A DNA stretch of 64,000 nucleotides from Brevundimonas sp. (GCF_019636155.1 NZ_JAHBYB010000003.1:186001-250000); one strand, 5' to 3'. Positions 31,847 through 41,069 are shown, counted from the first letter of the stretch. A program made the numbers and translations. The notes: generated by a model not told the origin, from the sequence alone.

Positions 31847-32740
31847 ATGGTCGAGAAGAACAAGCCGCAGGAACGCCCGCGCGGAGGCTGGCTCAGCCGC
31901 TTCGCCCCCGGCGTCCGCAAGATCGTCAGCCGCCGCGACACGCCCGACAATCTGTGGGTCAAGGACCCCGACACCGGCGAGATGCTGTACCGGTCGGACC
32001 TGGAGGCGTCGCTGTGGGTCACGCCCTCGGGCCGCCACATGCGGATCGGCGCGCGCGACCGGCTGCGCTTCACCTTCGACGACGGCGAGTATGAGGTCAT
32101 CGACACGCCCGAGGTGGCCGAGGATCCGCTGAAATTCTCGGACGGAAAGCCCTACAAGGACCGCCTGGCCGCCGCCCGCAAGGCCCAGAACGCCCGCGAC
32201 GTCATGTCCATCGGCGTCGGCGCCATCGATGGGACCGAGACGGTGGCGATCGTCCAGGACTTCGCCTTCATGGGCGGCTCTCTGGGCATGGCGGCGGGCG
32301 AGGCTTTCATCGCCGCCGCGCGCGAGGCGGTGGCCCGCGACCTGCCTCTGGTCTGTTTCACCGCCGCCGGCGGGGCGCGGATGCAGGAAGGCGCCCTGTC
32401 GCTGATGCAGATGGCGCGCACCACCCTGGCCATTCAGGAACTGAAGGCCGCCAGATTGCCCTATGTCGTGGTCCTGACAGACCCGACCACCGGCGGGGTC
32501 ACCGCCAGCTACGCCATGCTGGGCGATGTGCATCTGGCCGAGCCGGGCGCCCTGATCGGTTTCGCCGGGCCGCGGGTGATCGAGGCGACCATCCGCGAGA
32601 AACTGCCGCCCGGGTTCCAACGCGCCGAATATCTTCAGGAAAAGGGCATGGTCGACCGGGTGACCACCCGCGCCGAACTGCCCGGCGTCCTGGGCCGCAT
32701 CCTGTCCATGCTGATGGACGGCCGCCGTCGGGCGGCCTGA
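31847..32740 (+). CDS. accD: Acetyl-CoA carboxylase carboxyltransferase subunit beta
   Basis: Half of the carboxyltransferase that makes malonyl-CoA; 297 residues; partner AccA is elsewhere. The crotonase-type core is intact: AIVQDFAFMGGSLGMAAGEAF, CFTAAGGARMQEGALSLMQMART and DPTTGGVTASYAMLGDV / FAGPRVIEATIREKLP. The N-terminal region aligns with the zinc ribbon of E. coli AccD, but all four cysteines are replaced (NLWVKDPDTGEMLYR and VTPSGRHMRI), so zinc binding appears lost. Located directly after trpA, as often in alphaproteobacteria; folC, the frequent next gene, is absent here. Confidence 0.95.
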   Translation: MVEKNKPQERPRGGWLSRFAPGVRKIVSRRDTPDNLWVKDPDTGEMLYRSDLEASLWVTPSGRHMRIGARDRLRFTFDDGEYEVIDTPEVAEDPLKFSDGKPYKDRLAAARKAQNARDVMSIGVGAIDGTETVAIVQDFAFMGGSLGMAAGEAFIAAAREAVARDLPLVCFTAAGGARMQEGALSLMQMARTTLAIQELKAARLPYVVVLTDPTTGGVTASYAMLGDVHLAEPGALIGFAGPRVIEATIREKLPPGFQRAEYLQEKGMVDRVTTRAELPGVLGRILSMLMDGRRRAA

Positions 32741-32759
32741 GGCGAGAGGCGGGCGGCCG

Positions 32760-33035
32760 ATGTCGAAACCCGTCCGCTTCCTTCTGGCCCTGGGCCTGTC
32801 GATGCTGACCGCCGCGGCGGCGACAGTGGGGCTGAACTGGGTCTGGACCGACGTCCTGGGTGGCGGCGAGATGTCGATCCACGGCTGGATCGCCCTGGGC
32901 CTGGGCCTGTTCGGAACCTGCGGCCTGGCCTGGCTGCTGATGAGCCTGGCCTTCAAGTCCAGCCGCGAAGGCTGGGACGACCGCGTCGATAACAGCCTGG
33001 ATCCCGGCCGCGATCCCGCAGACGAGCCGGACTGA
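32760..33035 (+). CDS. Small two-TM membrane protein
   Basis: A 91-residue protein with two predicted TM helices (about 7-25 and 42-65) joined by a short loop and a charged C-terminal tail (KSSREGWDDRVDNSLDPGRDPADEPD). It starts 19 bp after accD, so probably the last gene of the trp-accD transcript. No named family is recognised. It converges with marC, 18 bp apart. Confidence 0.7.
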   Translation: MSKPVRFLLALGLSMLTAAAATVGLNWVWTDVLGGGEMSIHGWIALGLGLFGTCGLAWLLMSLAFKSSREGWDDRVDNSLDPGRDPADEPD

Positions 33036-33053
33036 AGGCGGCCTCCACCGCCC

Positions 33054-33752
33054 TCAGTGACCGCCGGTCGGGTAGGGGGTGGTGACGCCCGAGCTGATCA
33101 TCCCCGGCAGGGCCTCGGACAGGCCCATCAGGATGAACTGGATGGCCAGGGCGCACAGGATCAGGCCCAGAACCCGCACGATGATCGACATGCCGACCTC
33201 GCCCAGGATGCGGCTGAGCGGCCCGGTCAGGGCGAAGCACAGGAAGCTGGCGGCCGCGGCGCCGGCGATGGCGATCACCCCCGCCGCCTGGCCCGCCGGC
33301 CCGATCTTTTCGGCCTCCCCGGCCTGGATGATGATGGTCGAGATGGCGCCGGGCCCGATCATCAGGGGGATGGCGAAGGGCACCACCAGCCGCTGGAACC
33401 GGCGTCGGGCATAGCCTCGCACATCCCGCGCATCGTGGGCCGCGTCGGAGTCGGTGAAGGATTTCAGGAAATCCTCCCGCGTCATGTCCAGGCCCAGCAG
33501 CAGCAGCAATATGCCCCCCGCGATGCGGAAGGCGGCCAGGGAGATGCCGAAGAATTGCAGCAGGCTGAGGCCGGTGAAGAAGAAGAAGGCCAGGAAGACC
33601 GCCACGAAGATGCAGATCAGGGCGGCGACCGACAGCCTCTGGCGCAGGGAGGCGCCGGCCGTGGCGGCGGCGAAGATCGGGATGTTGCCGATCGGGTCGA
33701 CCAGGGCGAACAGGGCCACGAACAGGTTGACGCCCAGATCGACCGCGTTCAT
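33054..33752 (-). CDS. MarC family integral membrane protein
   Basis: A 232-residue protein with six predicted TM helices in the MarC/UPF0056 family. Conserved: VNLFVALFALVDPIGNIPIF at the N-terminus, FRIAGGILLLLLGLDM, and VPFAIPLMIGPGAISTIII in the second half. Function is not established; the old multiple-antibiotic-resistance link was withdrawn for E. coli MarC. ATG 33752; a longer frame to 34103 runs antisense through pyrF and is not real. Divergent from pyrF. Confidence 0.9.
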   Translation of the reverse strand: MNAVDLGVNLFVALFALVDPIGNIPIFAAATAGASLRQRLSVAALICIFVAVFLAFFFFTGLSLLQFFGISLAAFRIAGGILLLLLGLDMTREDFLKSFTDSDAAHDARDVRGYARRRFQRLVVPFAIPLMIGPGAISTIIIQAGEAEKIGPAGQAAGVIAIAGAAAASFLCFALTGPLSRILGEVGMSIIVRVLGLILCALAIQFILMGLSEALPGMISSGVTTPYPTGGH

Positions 33753-33821
33753 GACCTGACCTCGCCTTGAAAACCGAATTGCGCCGTTACCGCTGATTAG
33801 CGGAGCGGACGGGAGACGTCG

Positions 33822-34556
33822 ATGACCTCGCCGCCGATGAACGACTCGCGCCTGATCGTGGGCCTGGACCTGCCCTCCGTCGAGGCCGCGCGCGCCATGG
33901 TGGATCGGCTGGGGGATGCGGCGACGACCTACAAGGTCGGGCTGGCCCTGCTGGCGCGGCCCGGCGGCGTCGCCTTCGCCCATGAGCTGCGCGAGGCGGG
34001 CAAACAGGTGTTCCAGGACTGGAAGCTGCACGACATCGGGGCCCAGGTCGAAGGCGCGGCGCGGGCGGTGGCCGAGGGCGGTTGCGACCTGCTGACCGTC
34101 CATGCCGAGCCCCAGGTGATGCAGGCGGCGGTGCGCGGGGCGGGCGGATCGCCGACCCGTATCCTGGCCGTGACGGTCCTGACCAGCCTGTCGGACGAGG
34201 ACCTGAGGGCCATCGGCTATGGCGCCACGGCGGCCGAACTGGTGGCGCGGCGGGTCCGCCAGGCGCTGGACAGCGGCGTCGACGGGGTGGTGTCCAGTCC
34301 GCTGGAGGCGGCGGCGGCGCGGGCGGCGGCCGACGCGGCGGGCCGGCCCGACTTCCTGATCGTCACCCCCGGCGTCCGCCCGGCCGGTGCGGCCATGGGC
34401 GACCAGCAGCGGGTGGCGACCCCCGCCCAGGCCCTTTCAGCCGGCGCCAGCCATCTGGTCGTGGCCCGGCCCGTGACGGCCGAAGCCGATCCCCGCGCCG
34501 CCGCCCAGGCCATCGTCGCCGAGATGGCGGGAGTTCCCGTCCGCCAGACCCCTTAG
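33822..34556 (+). CDS. pyrF: Orotidine 5'-phosphate decarboxylase
   Basis: Final enzyme of UMP synthesis, 244 residues. The catalytic Lys-Asp array appears as FQDWKLHDIGAQV (Asp-x-Lys-x-x-Asp), preceded by YKVGLALLARPGG and followed by LLTVHAEPQVM. IVTPGVRPAGAAMGDQQRVATPAQALSAGASHLVVARPVTAEADP is the C-terminal phosphate-gripper region. The first ATG (33822) gives MTSPPMNDSR; ATG 33837 is an alternative. No other pyr gene nearby. Confidence 0.95.
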   Translation: MTSPPMNDSRLIVGLDLPSVEAARAMVDRLGDAATTYKVGLALLARPGGVAFAHELREAGKQVFQDWKLHDIGAQVEGAARAVAEGGCDLLTVHAEPQVMQAAVRGAGGSPTRILAVTVLTSLSDEDLRAIGYGATAAELVARRVRQALDSGVDGVVSSPLEAAAARAAADAAGRPDFLIVTPGVRPAGAAMGDQQRVATPAQALSAGASHLVVARPVTAEADPRAAAQAIVAEMAGVPVRQTP

Positions 34557-34647
34557 AGCGTCTCCGCCTCCGCCATCGATCCCGTTGCGGCTGGCCTTCG
34601 ATTTCTGAACTGCTAGGCCTTATTTCCCCGAGGCGGCCGATCCCGCA

Positions 34648-36486
34648 TCAGGCCTCCTCGACCGCTACGGCCTCGTCTTCGTTCAGCAGCCGCCCCTCGC
34701 GGCGCGGGGTGACATAGGGCTCGGGGCGCGGCGTCGGCATATTGCCGCGCATCAGGGCCCGCCCGGCCGACAGGCCGCCGGTCAGCTGCAGGTCCAGCCG
34801 GGCGTCGTCGCGGCGGCGCACCTCGGCGATGGTGTCGGCGGCCTCGGCCTCGTTCAGACCCATCTCGACCAGCACGGCCTCGCCGAAGCGCAGGGCGGAT
34901 TCGAAGGTCTCGCGGATCTGATAGTCGGCGCCCGCCTGGATCAGGCGGATCGAATGCCCCCGGTCGAAGGCGCGCACGAAGACCTTGGTCAGGGGGAACT
35001 CCCCCTTCAGCAGGGCGACGATGTGGTCGGCGACCTCAGGCTTGTCGATACAGACCAGGACCGCCTCGGCATGGCCGGCGCCCGAGGCGTGCAGCACGTC
35101 CAGCCGCGCCCCGTCGCCGTAATAGACCTTGAAGCCGAACTCGCTGGCGGCCTGGATCATCTCCACGTCGTTCTCGATGATCGACACATCGACCCCGCGC
35201 GCCAGTAGGGGCTGGGACACCACCTGGGCGAAGCGGCCGAAGCCGATGATCAGCACCTGGCCCTTCAGGTCAGCGGCCGCCTCCACCCCCTCGGCCTCGC
35301 CCGCCTCGCCCGTTTCCCTGGGCAGAAGCCGCGCCGTGGCCAGGCTGGTCAGGGGCGTCAGGGCCATGGACAGGATGACCACCGCCGTGGCCGCCGCCGA
35401 GATACGCGGATCGAATACCCCGGCGCTGAGGGCCGCGGCGTAGAGGACGAAGGCGAACTCGCCGCCCTGGGCGAACAGGACGGCGCGCTCCACCGCCTCG
35501 CGCTCGGACGCCCTGAACAGGCGGGCGACGCCATAGATGGCCACCGCCTTGACGGCCATGAAGGCGATCACCCCGCCGATCACCAGTCGCCAGTCGGCCG
35601 CCACCACCGCCAGATCGAGAGACATGCCGACCGACAGGAAGAACAGGCCCAGAAGGATGGCGCGGAACGGCTCGACATCCGCCTCCAGCTGATGGCGGAA
35701 GGTCGATTCCGACAGCAGCACCCCGGCCAGGAAGGCCCCCATGGCCATGGACAGGCCGCCCTCGTTCATCAGCCAGGCCGAGCCGACCACCACCAGCAGG
35801 GCCGCCGCCGTCATCACCTCGCGCCCGCCGTATCGGGCCAGGAAGCGGAAGATGGGATTGGTCAGCCAGCGTCCGGCCACGAAGACGACCACCAGGGCCC
35901 CGACCGCCAGGCCGATGGTCCGCCACAGCGGCGGCCCCGACGTCTCGGCCGCGCCCGCGACAGCCGCCCCCAGAACCGCCACGATGGCCAGCAGAGGCAC
36001 GATGGCCAGGTCTTCCAGCAGCAGGATGGACACCGCCCTCTGGCCTGAGGGCGCGCCCAGTTCGCCGCGTTCGTCCAGCATCTGCATGATGACGGCCGTG
36101 GACGACAGGACAAAGCCCATGGCCACGATGAAGGCCACCGGGATCGACAGCCCCGCCGCCATGCCGGTCAGGGTCAGCAGCAGGCCGGCGCCCAGAACCT
36201 GGGCCGCGCCCAGGCCGAAGATCTCGCGCCTCAGACCCCACAGGCGGCTGGGCCGCATCTCCAGCCCGATGATGAACAGGAAGATGACCACGCCGAACTC
36301 GGCCACGTGCAGGATGGTCTCCGGCTCGCGGAACACGGCCAGGCCGAACGGGCCGATGGCCAGGCCGGCGGCCAGGTATCCCAGCACCGATCCCAGCTGC
36401 AGCTTGCGGAACACCGGCACGGCCACGACCCCGGCGCCCAACAGGACGGCGATATGCCCCAGACCCATGCCCGCCGGTTCCGCCAT
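34648..36486 (-). CDS. Kef-type monovalent cation:proton antiporter (CPA2)
   Basis: A 612-residue K+/H+ (or Na+/H+) antiporter. An N-terminal Na_H_exchanger domain (about 10-390, about 12-13 TM) includes LGYLAAGLAIGPFGL, VVIFLFIIGLEMRPSRLWGLR, LLLEDLAIVPLLAI with the transport Asp, and FLAGVLLSESTFRHQ. A C-terminal RCK/TrkA-N domain (about 412-530) starts QVLIIGFGRFAQVVSQPLLARGVDVSIIENDVE. The last 70 residues are a basic tail. KefB/KefC-like, probably ligand-gated K+ efflux. ATG 36486 preferred; the longer frame to 36585 lacks support. Confidence 0.9.
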   Translation of the reverse strand: MAEPAGMGLGHIAVLLGAGVVAVPVFRKLQLGSVLGYLAAGLAIGPFGLAVFREPETILHVAEFGVVIFLFIIGLEMRPSRLWGLRREIFGLGAAQVLGAGLLLTLTGMAAGLSIPVAFIVAMGFVLSSTAVIMQMLDERGELGAPSGQRAVSILLLEDLAIVPLLAIVAVLGAAVAGAAETSGPPLWRTIGLAVGALVVVFVAGRWLTNPIFRFLARYGGREVMTAAALLVVVGSAWLMNEGGLSMAMGAFLAGVLLSESTFRHQLEADVEPFRAILLGLFFLSVGMSLDLAVVAADWRLVIGGVIAFMAVKAVAIYGVARLFRASEREAVERAVLFAQGGEFAFVLYAAALSAGVFDPRISAAATAVVILSMALTPLTSLATARLLPRETGEAGEAEGVEAAADLKGQVLIIGFGRFAQVVSQPLLARGVDVSIIENDVEMIQAASEFGFKVYYGDGARLDVLHASGAGHAEAVLVCIDKPEVADHIVALLKGEFPLTKVFVRAFDRGHSIRLIQAGADYQIRETFESALRFGEAVLVEMGLNEAEAADTIAEVRRRDDARLDLQLTGGLSAGRALMRGNMPTPRPEPYVTPRREGRLLNEDEAVAVEEA

Positions 36487-36625
36487 CGCCGTCGCCCCTG
36501 TCGCTTTCCCATCATAGTGGGGACGCATCGCGCCCTTGGCGAGGGGGCGGCGAGGGCCAGCGCCACAGTTTGGCCGAAAGATCACGGATCACTGGCGCTC
36601 GGGGGGCATGGAACGGAGACGTCTC

Positions 36626-38374
36626 ATGCACACATTGAAGTCCGCCCTGGCGGTGGTTGCAGCCCTGGGCGTCGGGGCGCCCGTCGGAGCCCCTCCGGCT
36701 GCCGCTCCGGTCCAGGCGCGGGTCGTGGACGGCGAGCCGACCGCCGCCGCCTGCCGCGAATACGGCTTCGACCTGGCCCGGACCTCTCGCTCCGACAAAC
36801 TGGCCATGACGGCTCCGGCCGTGGGAATGGCGGCGCCGATGCCCCCGGCCCCGCCGCCGCCTCCACCGCCGCCCGGCGCAGCCAGCGAAGCCTTCGCCCG
36901 GTCACGCGTCGCCGGCCCGATCCTGCCGCGACCGCCGGGCCCGCCGGTCGCCGCCGACACCGAACGCTATCCCGACGCCACGCCCAATCCGGTCAGGCGG
37001 GTCGCGGACCAGCCGGTCTCGACCTTCTCGATCGACGTGGACACCGCCAGCTATTCCAACGTCCGCCGCTTCCTGGATGCCGGCCGCGCCCCGCCGCGCG
37101 ACGCTGTCCGGGTCGAGGAGCTGATCAACTATTTCGACTATGGCTACGCCCGGCCCGAAAGCGCGTCCCAGCCCTTCGCGGTGACCAGCGTCGTCACGCC
37201 CTCGCCCTGGGCCGACGGCCGCCAGATCGTGCATATCGGACTTCAGGGCTATGAGCTGCCGGAAGGCCAGCGGCGGCCGCTGAACCTGACCTTCCTGGTC
37301 GACGTGTCCGGCTCCATGGGGTCGGCGGACAAGCTGGACCTGGCCAAACAGGCCATGAACCTGATCATCGACCGGCTGCGACCGCAGGACACGGTGGCGG
37401 TGACCTATTACGCCGAAGGGGCGGGCACGACCCTGGCCCCCACGCCGGGCACGGACAAGCTGCGGCTGCGCTGCGCGGTGGCCAGCCTCTACGCCTCGGG
37501 CGGCACGGCGGGCGCTACCGGCATGACCAACGCCTATGACCAGGCCCAGGTCCATTTCGCCCGCGACCGGGTCAACCGCATCCTGATGTTCACTGACGGC
37601 GACTTCAACGTCGGGGTCACCGACGACAAGCGGCTGGAAGACTATGTCGCCGACAAGCGGGGGACCGGAATCTATCTGTCGGTCTATGGCTTCGGGCGCG
37701 GCAACTATCAGGACGCGCGGATGCAGGCCATCGCCCAGGCGGGCAATGGCGTGGCCGCCTATGTCGATAGTCTGAACGAGGCGCGCCGCCTGTTCGGCCC
37801 CGCCTTCGACCGGGGCGCCTTCCCCATCGCCGACGACGTCAAGGTGCAGGTCGAGTTCAACCCCGCGCGCGTCGCCGAATGGCGGCTGATCGGATACGAG
37901 ACCCGGCTGCTGAACGAAGAGGATTTCGCCAACGACCGTATCGACGCGGGCGAGGTCGGATCCGGCGCCAGCGTCACGGCCCTGTATGAAATCACCCCCG
38001 TCGGCGGCCCGACCCAGGTTCCCGACCGGCGCTATGAATCGGCCCGTCCCCAGGCGGCGCCCGCCGCGCGGGGCAACGAACTGGGCTTCGTCCAGATCCG
38101 CTACAAATTGCCGGGCCAGCCGACGTCGGACCTGATCCAGCAGCCGATCCGCGCCGCCGCCACCCGTCCGGGGGAGGCGACGCGATGGGCCCTGGCGGTC
38201 GCCGCCTTCGGCCAGAAGCTGCGCGGCGATCCGTGGATGGCGGCCGACTATGGCTGGGACCGCATTCTGGACCAGGCCCAGGGCGCGCGCGGCGACGATC
38301 CGTTCGGCGACCGGGCCGAGTTCGTGCAACTGGTGCGGGCGGCCTCGGCCCTGCCGGAGCGGCGAACGCCTTAA
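36626..38374 (+). CDS. Exported von Willebrand factor A protein (YfbK-like, DUF3520)
   Basis: A 582-residue exported protein. It has a signal peptide (MHTLKSALAVVAALGVGAPV), a Pro/Ala-rich linker with a run of prolines (about residues 70-90), a vWF_A N-terminal domain (VSTFSIDVDTASYSNVRRFL...RVEELINYFDYGY), a VWA domain with the MIDAS motif FLVDVSGSMGSADKLDLAKQ and FTDGDFNVGVTDD, then a C-terminal DUF3520 domain. Binding partner unknown; YfbK-like proteins are poorly studied. ATG 36626 follows CGGAG at 7 bases; ATG 36608 is possible. Its stop TAA shares bases with the convergent ALDH stop. Confidence 0.88.
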   Translation: MHTLKSALAVVAALGVGAPVGAPPAAAPVQARVVDGEPTAAACREYGFDLARTSRSDKLAMTAPAVGMAAPMPPAPPPPPPPPGAASEAFARSRVAGPILPRPPGPPVAADTERYPDATPNPVRRVADQPVSTFSIDVDTASYSNVRRFLDAGRAPPRDAVRVEELINYFDYGYARPESASQPFAVTSVVTPSPWADGRQIVHIGLQGYELPEGQRRPLNLTFLVDVSGSMGSADKLDLAKQAMNLIIDRLRPQDTVAVTYYAEGAGTTLAPTPGTDKLRLRCAVASLYASGGTAGATGMTNAYDQAQVHFARDRVNRILMFTDGDFNVGVTDDKRLEDYVADKRGTGIYLSVYGFGRGNYQDARMQAIAQAGNGVAAYVDSLNEARRLFGPAFDRGAFPIADDVKVQVEFNPARVAEWRLIGYETRLLNEEDFANDRIDAGEVGSGASVTALYEITPVGGPTQVPDRRYESARPQAAPAARGNELGFVQIRYKLPGQPTSDLIQQPIRAAATRPGEATRWALAVAAFGQKLRGDPWMAADYGWDRILDQAQGARGDDPFGDRAEFVQLVRAASALPERRTP

Positions 38375-39873
38375 ACGTCGAACCTGACCCCCTGGGCCAG
38401 CGGCAGGGCGGTGGAGAAATTCACCGTCTGGGTCTGGCGGCGCATATAGGCCTTCCAGGCGTCCGAGCCGGATTCGCGGCCGCCGCCGGTGTCCTTTTCG
38501 CCCCCGAAGGCCCCGCCGATCTCGGCGCCCGAGGGGCCGATGTTGACGTTGGCGATGCCGCAGTCCGAGCCCCAGGCCGACAGGAAGGCCTCGGCCTCGC
38601 GGACGCTGTCGGTGAAGACGCAGGACGACAGCCCTTGCGGGACCGCGTTCTGCATCGCCACGGCACCGTCGAAATCGCGCCAGGTCAGGACATATAGGAT
38701 GGGCGCGAAGGTCTCGTGCATGACGACCTCGGTCTGGCTCGGCATGCGGACGATGGCCGGGCGCACATAGACGCCGCCCGTCGCCTGGACCCGCGTTCCG
38801 CCCGCGATCCCTTCGCCCCCCTGTTCGACCGCCTGGGCCAGGGCGCGGTCGAAGGCGGCCCCGGCGTCCTCGTCGATCAGGGGACCGACCAGGGTTCCGG
38901 CCTCGCGCGGATCGCCGATGGGCAGGCTGGCGTAGGCGGCGGCCAGCCGTTCGACCAGGCCGTCCGCGACGCTCTCATGCACCAGCAGGCGGCGCAGGGT
39001 GGTGCACCGCTGTCCCGCCGTGCCGACGGCGGAAAAGGCGACGGCCCGCACCGCCATGTCCAGATCGGCGCTGGGCGTCACGATCATGGCGTTGTTGCCG
39101 CCCAGCTCCAGCAGCGACCGGCCCAGCCGCCCCGCCACCGTCGCCGCCACGGCCTTGCCCATGCGGGTCGAGCCGGTGGCCGAGACAAGCGGGACGCGCG
39201 GATCGGCGGCCAGGCCCTGACCCATCTCACGACCGCCGATCAGCAGCTGGTTCAGCCCCTCCGGCGCCTCGGCCCCGAACCGGGCGACGGCGCGGTCGAA
39301 CACCGCCTGGACGCCCAGGGCGGTCATCGGCGTCTTTTCCGACGGCTTCCAGATCACCGGATCGCCGCACACCAGGGCCAGGCAGGCATTCCAGGCCCAG
39401 ACCGCGACGGGGAAGTTGAAGGCGGTGATCACCCCCACCGGACCCAGCGGCTGCCAGGTCTCGCGCATGTGATGGCCCGGCCGTTCGCTGGCCAGGGTCA
39501 GGCCGTACAGTTGTCGCGACAGGCCGACGGCGAAGTCGCAGATGTCGATCATCTCCTGCACCTCGCCCAGGCCTTCGGAGACGATCTTGCCCGCCTCCAG
39601 AGTCACCAGCCGGGCCAGGTCATCCTTGGCGACGCGCAGCTCCTCGCCCAGCAGGCGCATCAGTTCGCCCCGGCGTGGCGCGGGGATGCGGCGCCAGGCG
39701 TCGAAGGCGGCGACGGACCGGGCGATCACGGCGTCCGGATCGGGCGTCAATGCCGCCTCGGCCCCGGCCGCGCCGTCGATGGGCGAGCGGGTCGTCAGGC
39801 CCGGTCCCCAGGCGGTGGGGGGAACGCCCAGTCGATCCAGTATTGTCTTCGCCTCTTGCGCCGCCGCGGTCAT
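38371..39873 (-). CDS. amaB: ALDH7-type aldehyde dehydrogenase (aminoadipate-semialdehyde dehydrogenase)
   Basis: NAD-dependent aldehyde dehydrogenase of 500 residues closest to the antiquitin/AmaB group, which oxidises alpha-aminoadipate semialdehyde in lysine degradation. Visible: ITAFNFPVAVWAWNACLALVCGD, IWKPSEKTPMTALGVQAVFD, SATGSTRMGKAV, ELGGNNAMIV with the base Glu (the NN is typical of ALDH7), the catalytic Cys in GTAGQRCTTLRRLLV, and the C-terminal GGAFGGEKDTGGGRESGSDAWKAYMRRQT, a strong ALDH7 signature. ATG 39873. Converges on the VWA gene with stops overlapping at TTAA (38371-38374). Confidence 0.85.
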   Translation of the reverse strand: MTAAAQEAKTILDRLGVPPTAWGPGLTTRSPIDGAAGAEAALTPDPDAVIARSVAAFDAWRRIPAPRRGELMRLLGEELRVAKDDLARLVTLEAGKIVSEGLGEVQEMIDICDFAVGLSRQLYGLTLASERPGHHMRETWQPLGPVGVITAFNFPVAVWAWNACLALVCGDPVIWKPSEKTPMTALGVQAVFDRAVARFGAEAPEGLNQLLIGGREMGQGLAADPRVPLVSATGSTRMGKAVAATVAGRLGRSLLELGGNNAMIVTPSADLDMAVRAVAFSAVGTAGQRCTTLRRLLVHESVADGLVERLAAAYASLPIGDPREAGTLVGPLIDEDAGAAFDRALAQAVEQGGEGIAGGTRVQATGGVYVRPAIVRMPSQTEVVMHETFAPILYVLTWRDFDGAVAMQNAVPQGLSSCVFTDSVREAEAFLSAWGSDCGIANVNIGPSGAEIGGAFGGEKDTGGGRESGSDAWKAYMRRQTQTVNFSTALPLAQGVRFDV

Positions 39874-39926
39874 GGCCGTCTCCCCGATCTTCCCCGCTGT
39901 AACCGGCCCGCCCGCGCGGCGAAAGC

Positions 39927-39951
39927 GGAACCGTAAGCGCGCGGGCGGGTT
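39927..39951 (+). promoter_or_regulatory. EcfG-type promoter of the CBS gene
   Basis: GGAAC (39927-39931), 16-base spacer, GGTT (39948-39951); predicted start near 39957, about 30 bases before ATG 39987, with AAGGAG between. Same -10 variant as the gsrN-like RNA promoter. The motif is in the 113-bp divergent region between amaB and the CBS gene. Confidence 0.65.
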
Positions 39952-39986
39952 CTGACGGCGACCCCGAAACTCAAGGAGCCCCCGCC

Positions 39987-40400
39987 ATGAAAATCCGCGA
40001 CGTGATGAGCAAGGACGTCCAGGTCGCCCGCCCCGGCGACACCCTGCAGGAGGTGGCCGGGCGCATGGCATCCGGCGATTTCGGCTTCATGCCCGTGGCC
40101 GACGGCGACACCCTGATCGGAACCCTGACCGACCGCGACATCACGGTGCGCGCCGTCGCCGGCGGAGCGCCTGCGTCCGCGCCGGTGGTCGAGTTCATCA
40201 CCCGCGACGCCCTGACCGTCCGGGCCGACGACGACCTGAAATCCGTGCTGGACCTGATGGGCGGCCGCCAGATCCGCCGCGCCCCGGTGGTCGACAAGGA
40301 CGGCCGCCTGGTCGGGGTGGTGTCCCTGGGCGACCTGTCCACGCGGGTGAAGGAGAAATACGCCGGCGAGGCGCTGGAGAGCATCTCGCGCCAGGGCTGA
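39987..40400 (+). CDS. Two-CBS-domain protein
   Basis: A 137-residue cytoplasmic protein consisting almost only of a CBS pair (Bateman module): first CBS about 7-60 (VMSKDVQVARPGDTLQEVAGRM...GTLTDRDITVRAV), second about 72-128 (FITRDALTVRADDDLKSVLDLM...GVVSLGDL). Such modules bind adenine nucleotides or other ligands; stand-alone CBS proteins are frequent in alphaproteobacterial stress regulons. ATG 39987 with AAGGAG upstream. The EcfG-type promoter upstream supports stress induction. Confidence 0.9.
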   Translation: MKIRDVMSKDVQVARPGDTLQEVAGRMASGDFGFMPVADGDTLIGTLTDRDITVRAVAGGAPASAPVVEFITRDALTVRADDDLKSVLDLMGGRQIRRAPVVDKDGRLVGVVSLGDLSTRVKEKYAGEALESISRQG

Positions 40401-40496
40401 CCCCCCGCGCCTTAACGCCCCCTTCACCTTCCCGCTTGACCCGCCGTCAACCCTCGGCGGCCAGACTGGCCGGATTGGCGACGAGGAGGATGGGGC

Positions 40497-41069
40497 ATGG
40501 CGCGCGCTCAGTTTCAGAAGGGCCAGAAGGTCTGGGTCGAATGCGTCGGCGCCTGGGCCCATGTCGAACAGGTCCAGCCCGTCTGGGCCAAGGGCTTCGA
40601 GGAGCCTGTCCGCGTCACCTATGACGTCGGCCTGGGACGGGAGTTCACGGCCAATGAGCTGATGCTGCCGGTCGAGGATCAGGCGGCGACCGGAGACCTG
40701 GGCGACTGGCGCCTGCTGCGTGCGCGCAACAAGTGGCAGATGGCCGAGGACTGCCCCCATCATCCCTATCCGGGCACCTATCCGGTGGTGGTCACCGATG
40801 CGGCCGACTGGGGCGGCTGGCGCGTGCCCGGCGCCGAATACGACCGCGACCCGGACCGGATCGAGTTCCAGGCCCGGCTGATCGCCGCCTCGCCCCGCCT
40901 GATGGATCTGGCCCAGGCCCTGGTGGACATGGTGGGCGAGGCGCCCGACGACGCCCCGGCCGAGGCCCTGGCCCTGGCGCGACAGGCGCGCGAGGTCCTG
41001 CGCGGGATCACCGACATCCTGGCGCCGCCGTCCGAGGCCGCGGCGCCCAGGGCCGTCGAAGCGGCCTGA
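40497..41069 (+). CDS. Conserved hypothetical protein before pleC
   Basis: A 190-residue protein I cannot assign to a named family. The N-terminal ~60 residues look like a small beta-barrel (FQKGQKVWVECVGAWAHVEQVQPVWAKGFEEPVRVTYDVGLGREF), comparable to SH3-like or KOW folds; a Trp/Tyr/His-rich middle (WRLLRARNKWQMAEDCPHHPYPGTYPVVVTDAADWGGW) follows, then a helical C-terminus (RLMDLAQALVDMVGEAPDDAPAEALALARQAREVL). No TM or signal. ATG 40497 has GAGGAGGATGG upstream. Located 76 bp before the PleC-type kinase. Confidence 0.7.
   Translation: MARAQFQKGQKVWVECVGAWAHVEQVQPVWAKGFEEPVRVTYDVGLGREFTANELMLPVEDQAATGDLGDWRLLRARNKWQMAEDCPHHPYPGTYPVVVTDAADWGGWRVPGAEYDRDPDRIEFQARLIAASPRLMDLAQALVDMVGEAPDDAPAEALALARQAREVLRGITDILAPPSEAAAPRAVEAA

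Noticed and set aside
33753-34103. Extended N-terminus of marC
   Set aside because: The added 117 residues are antisense to pyrF and the MarC family starts at MNAVDLGVN (ATG 33752).
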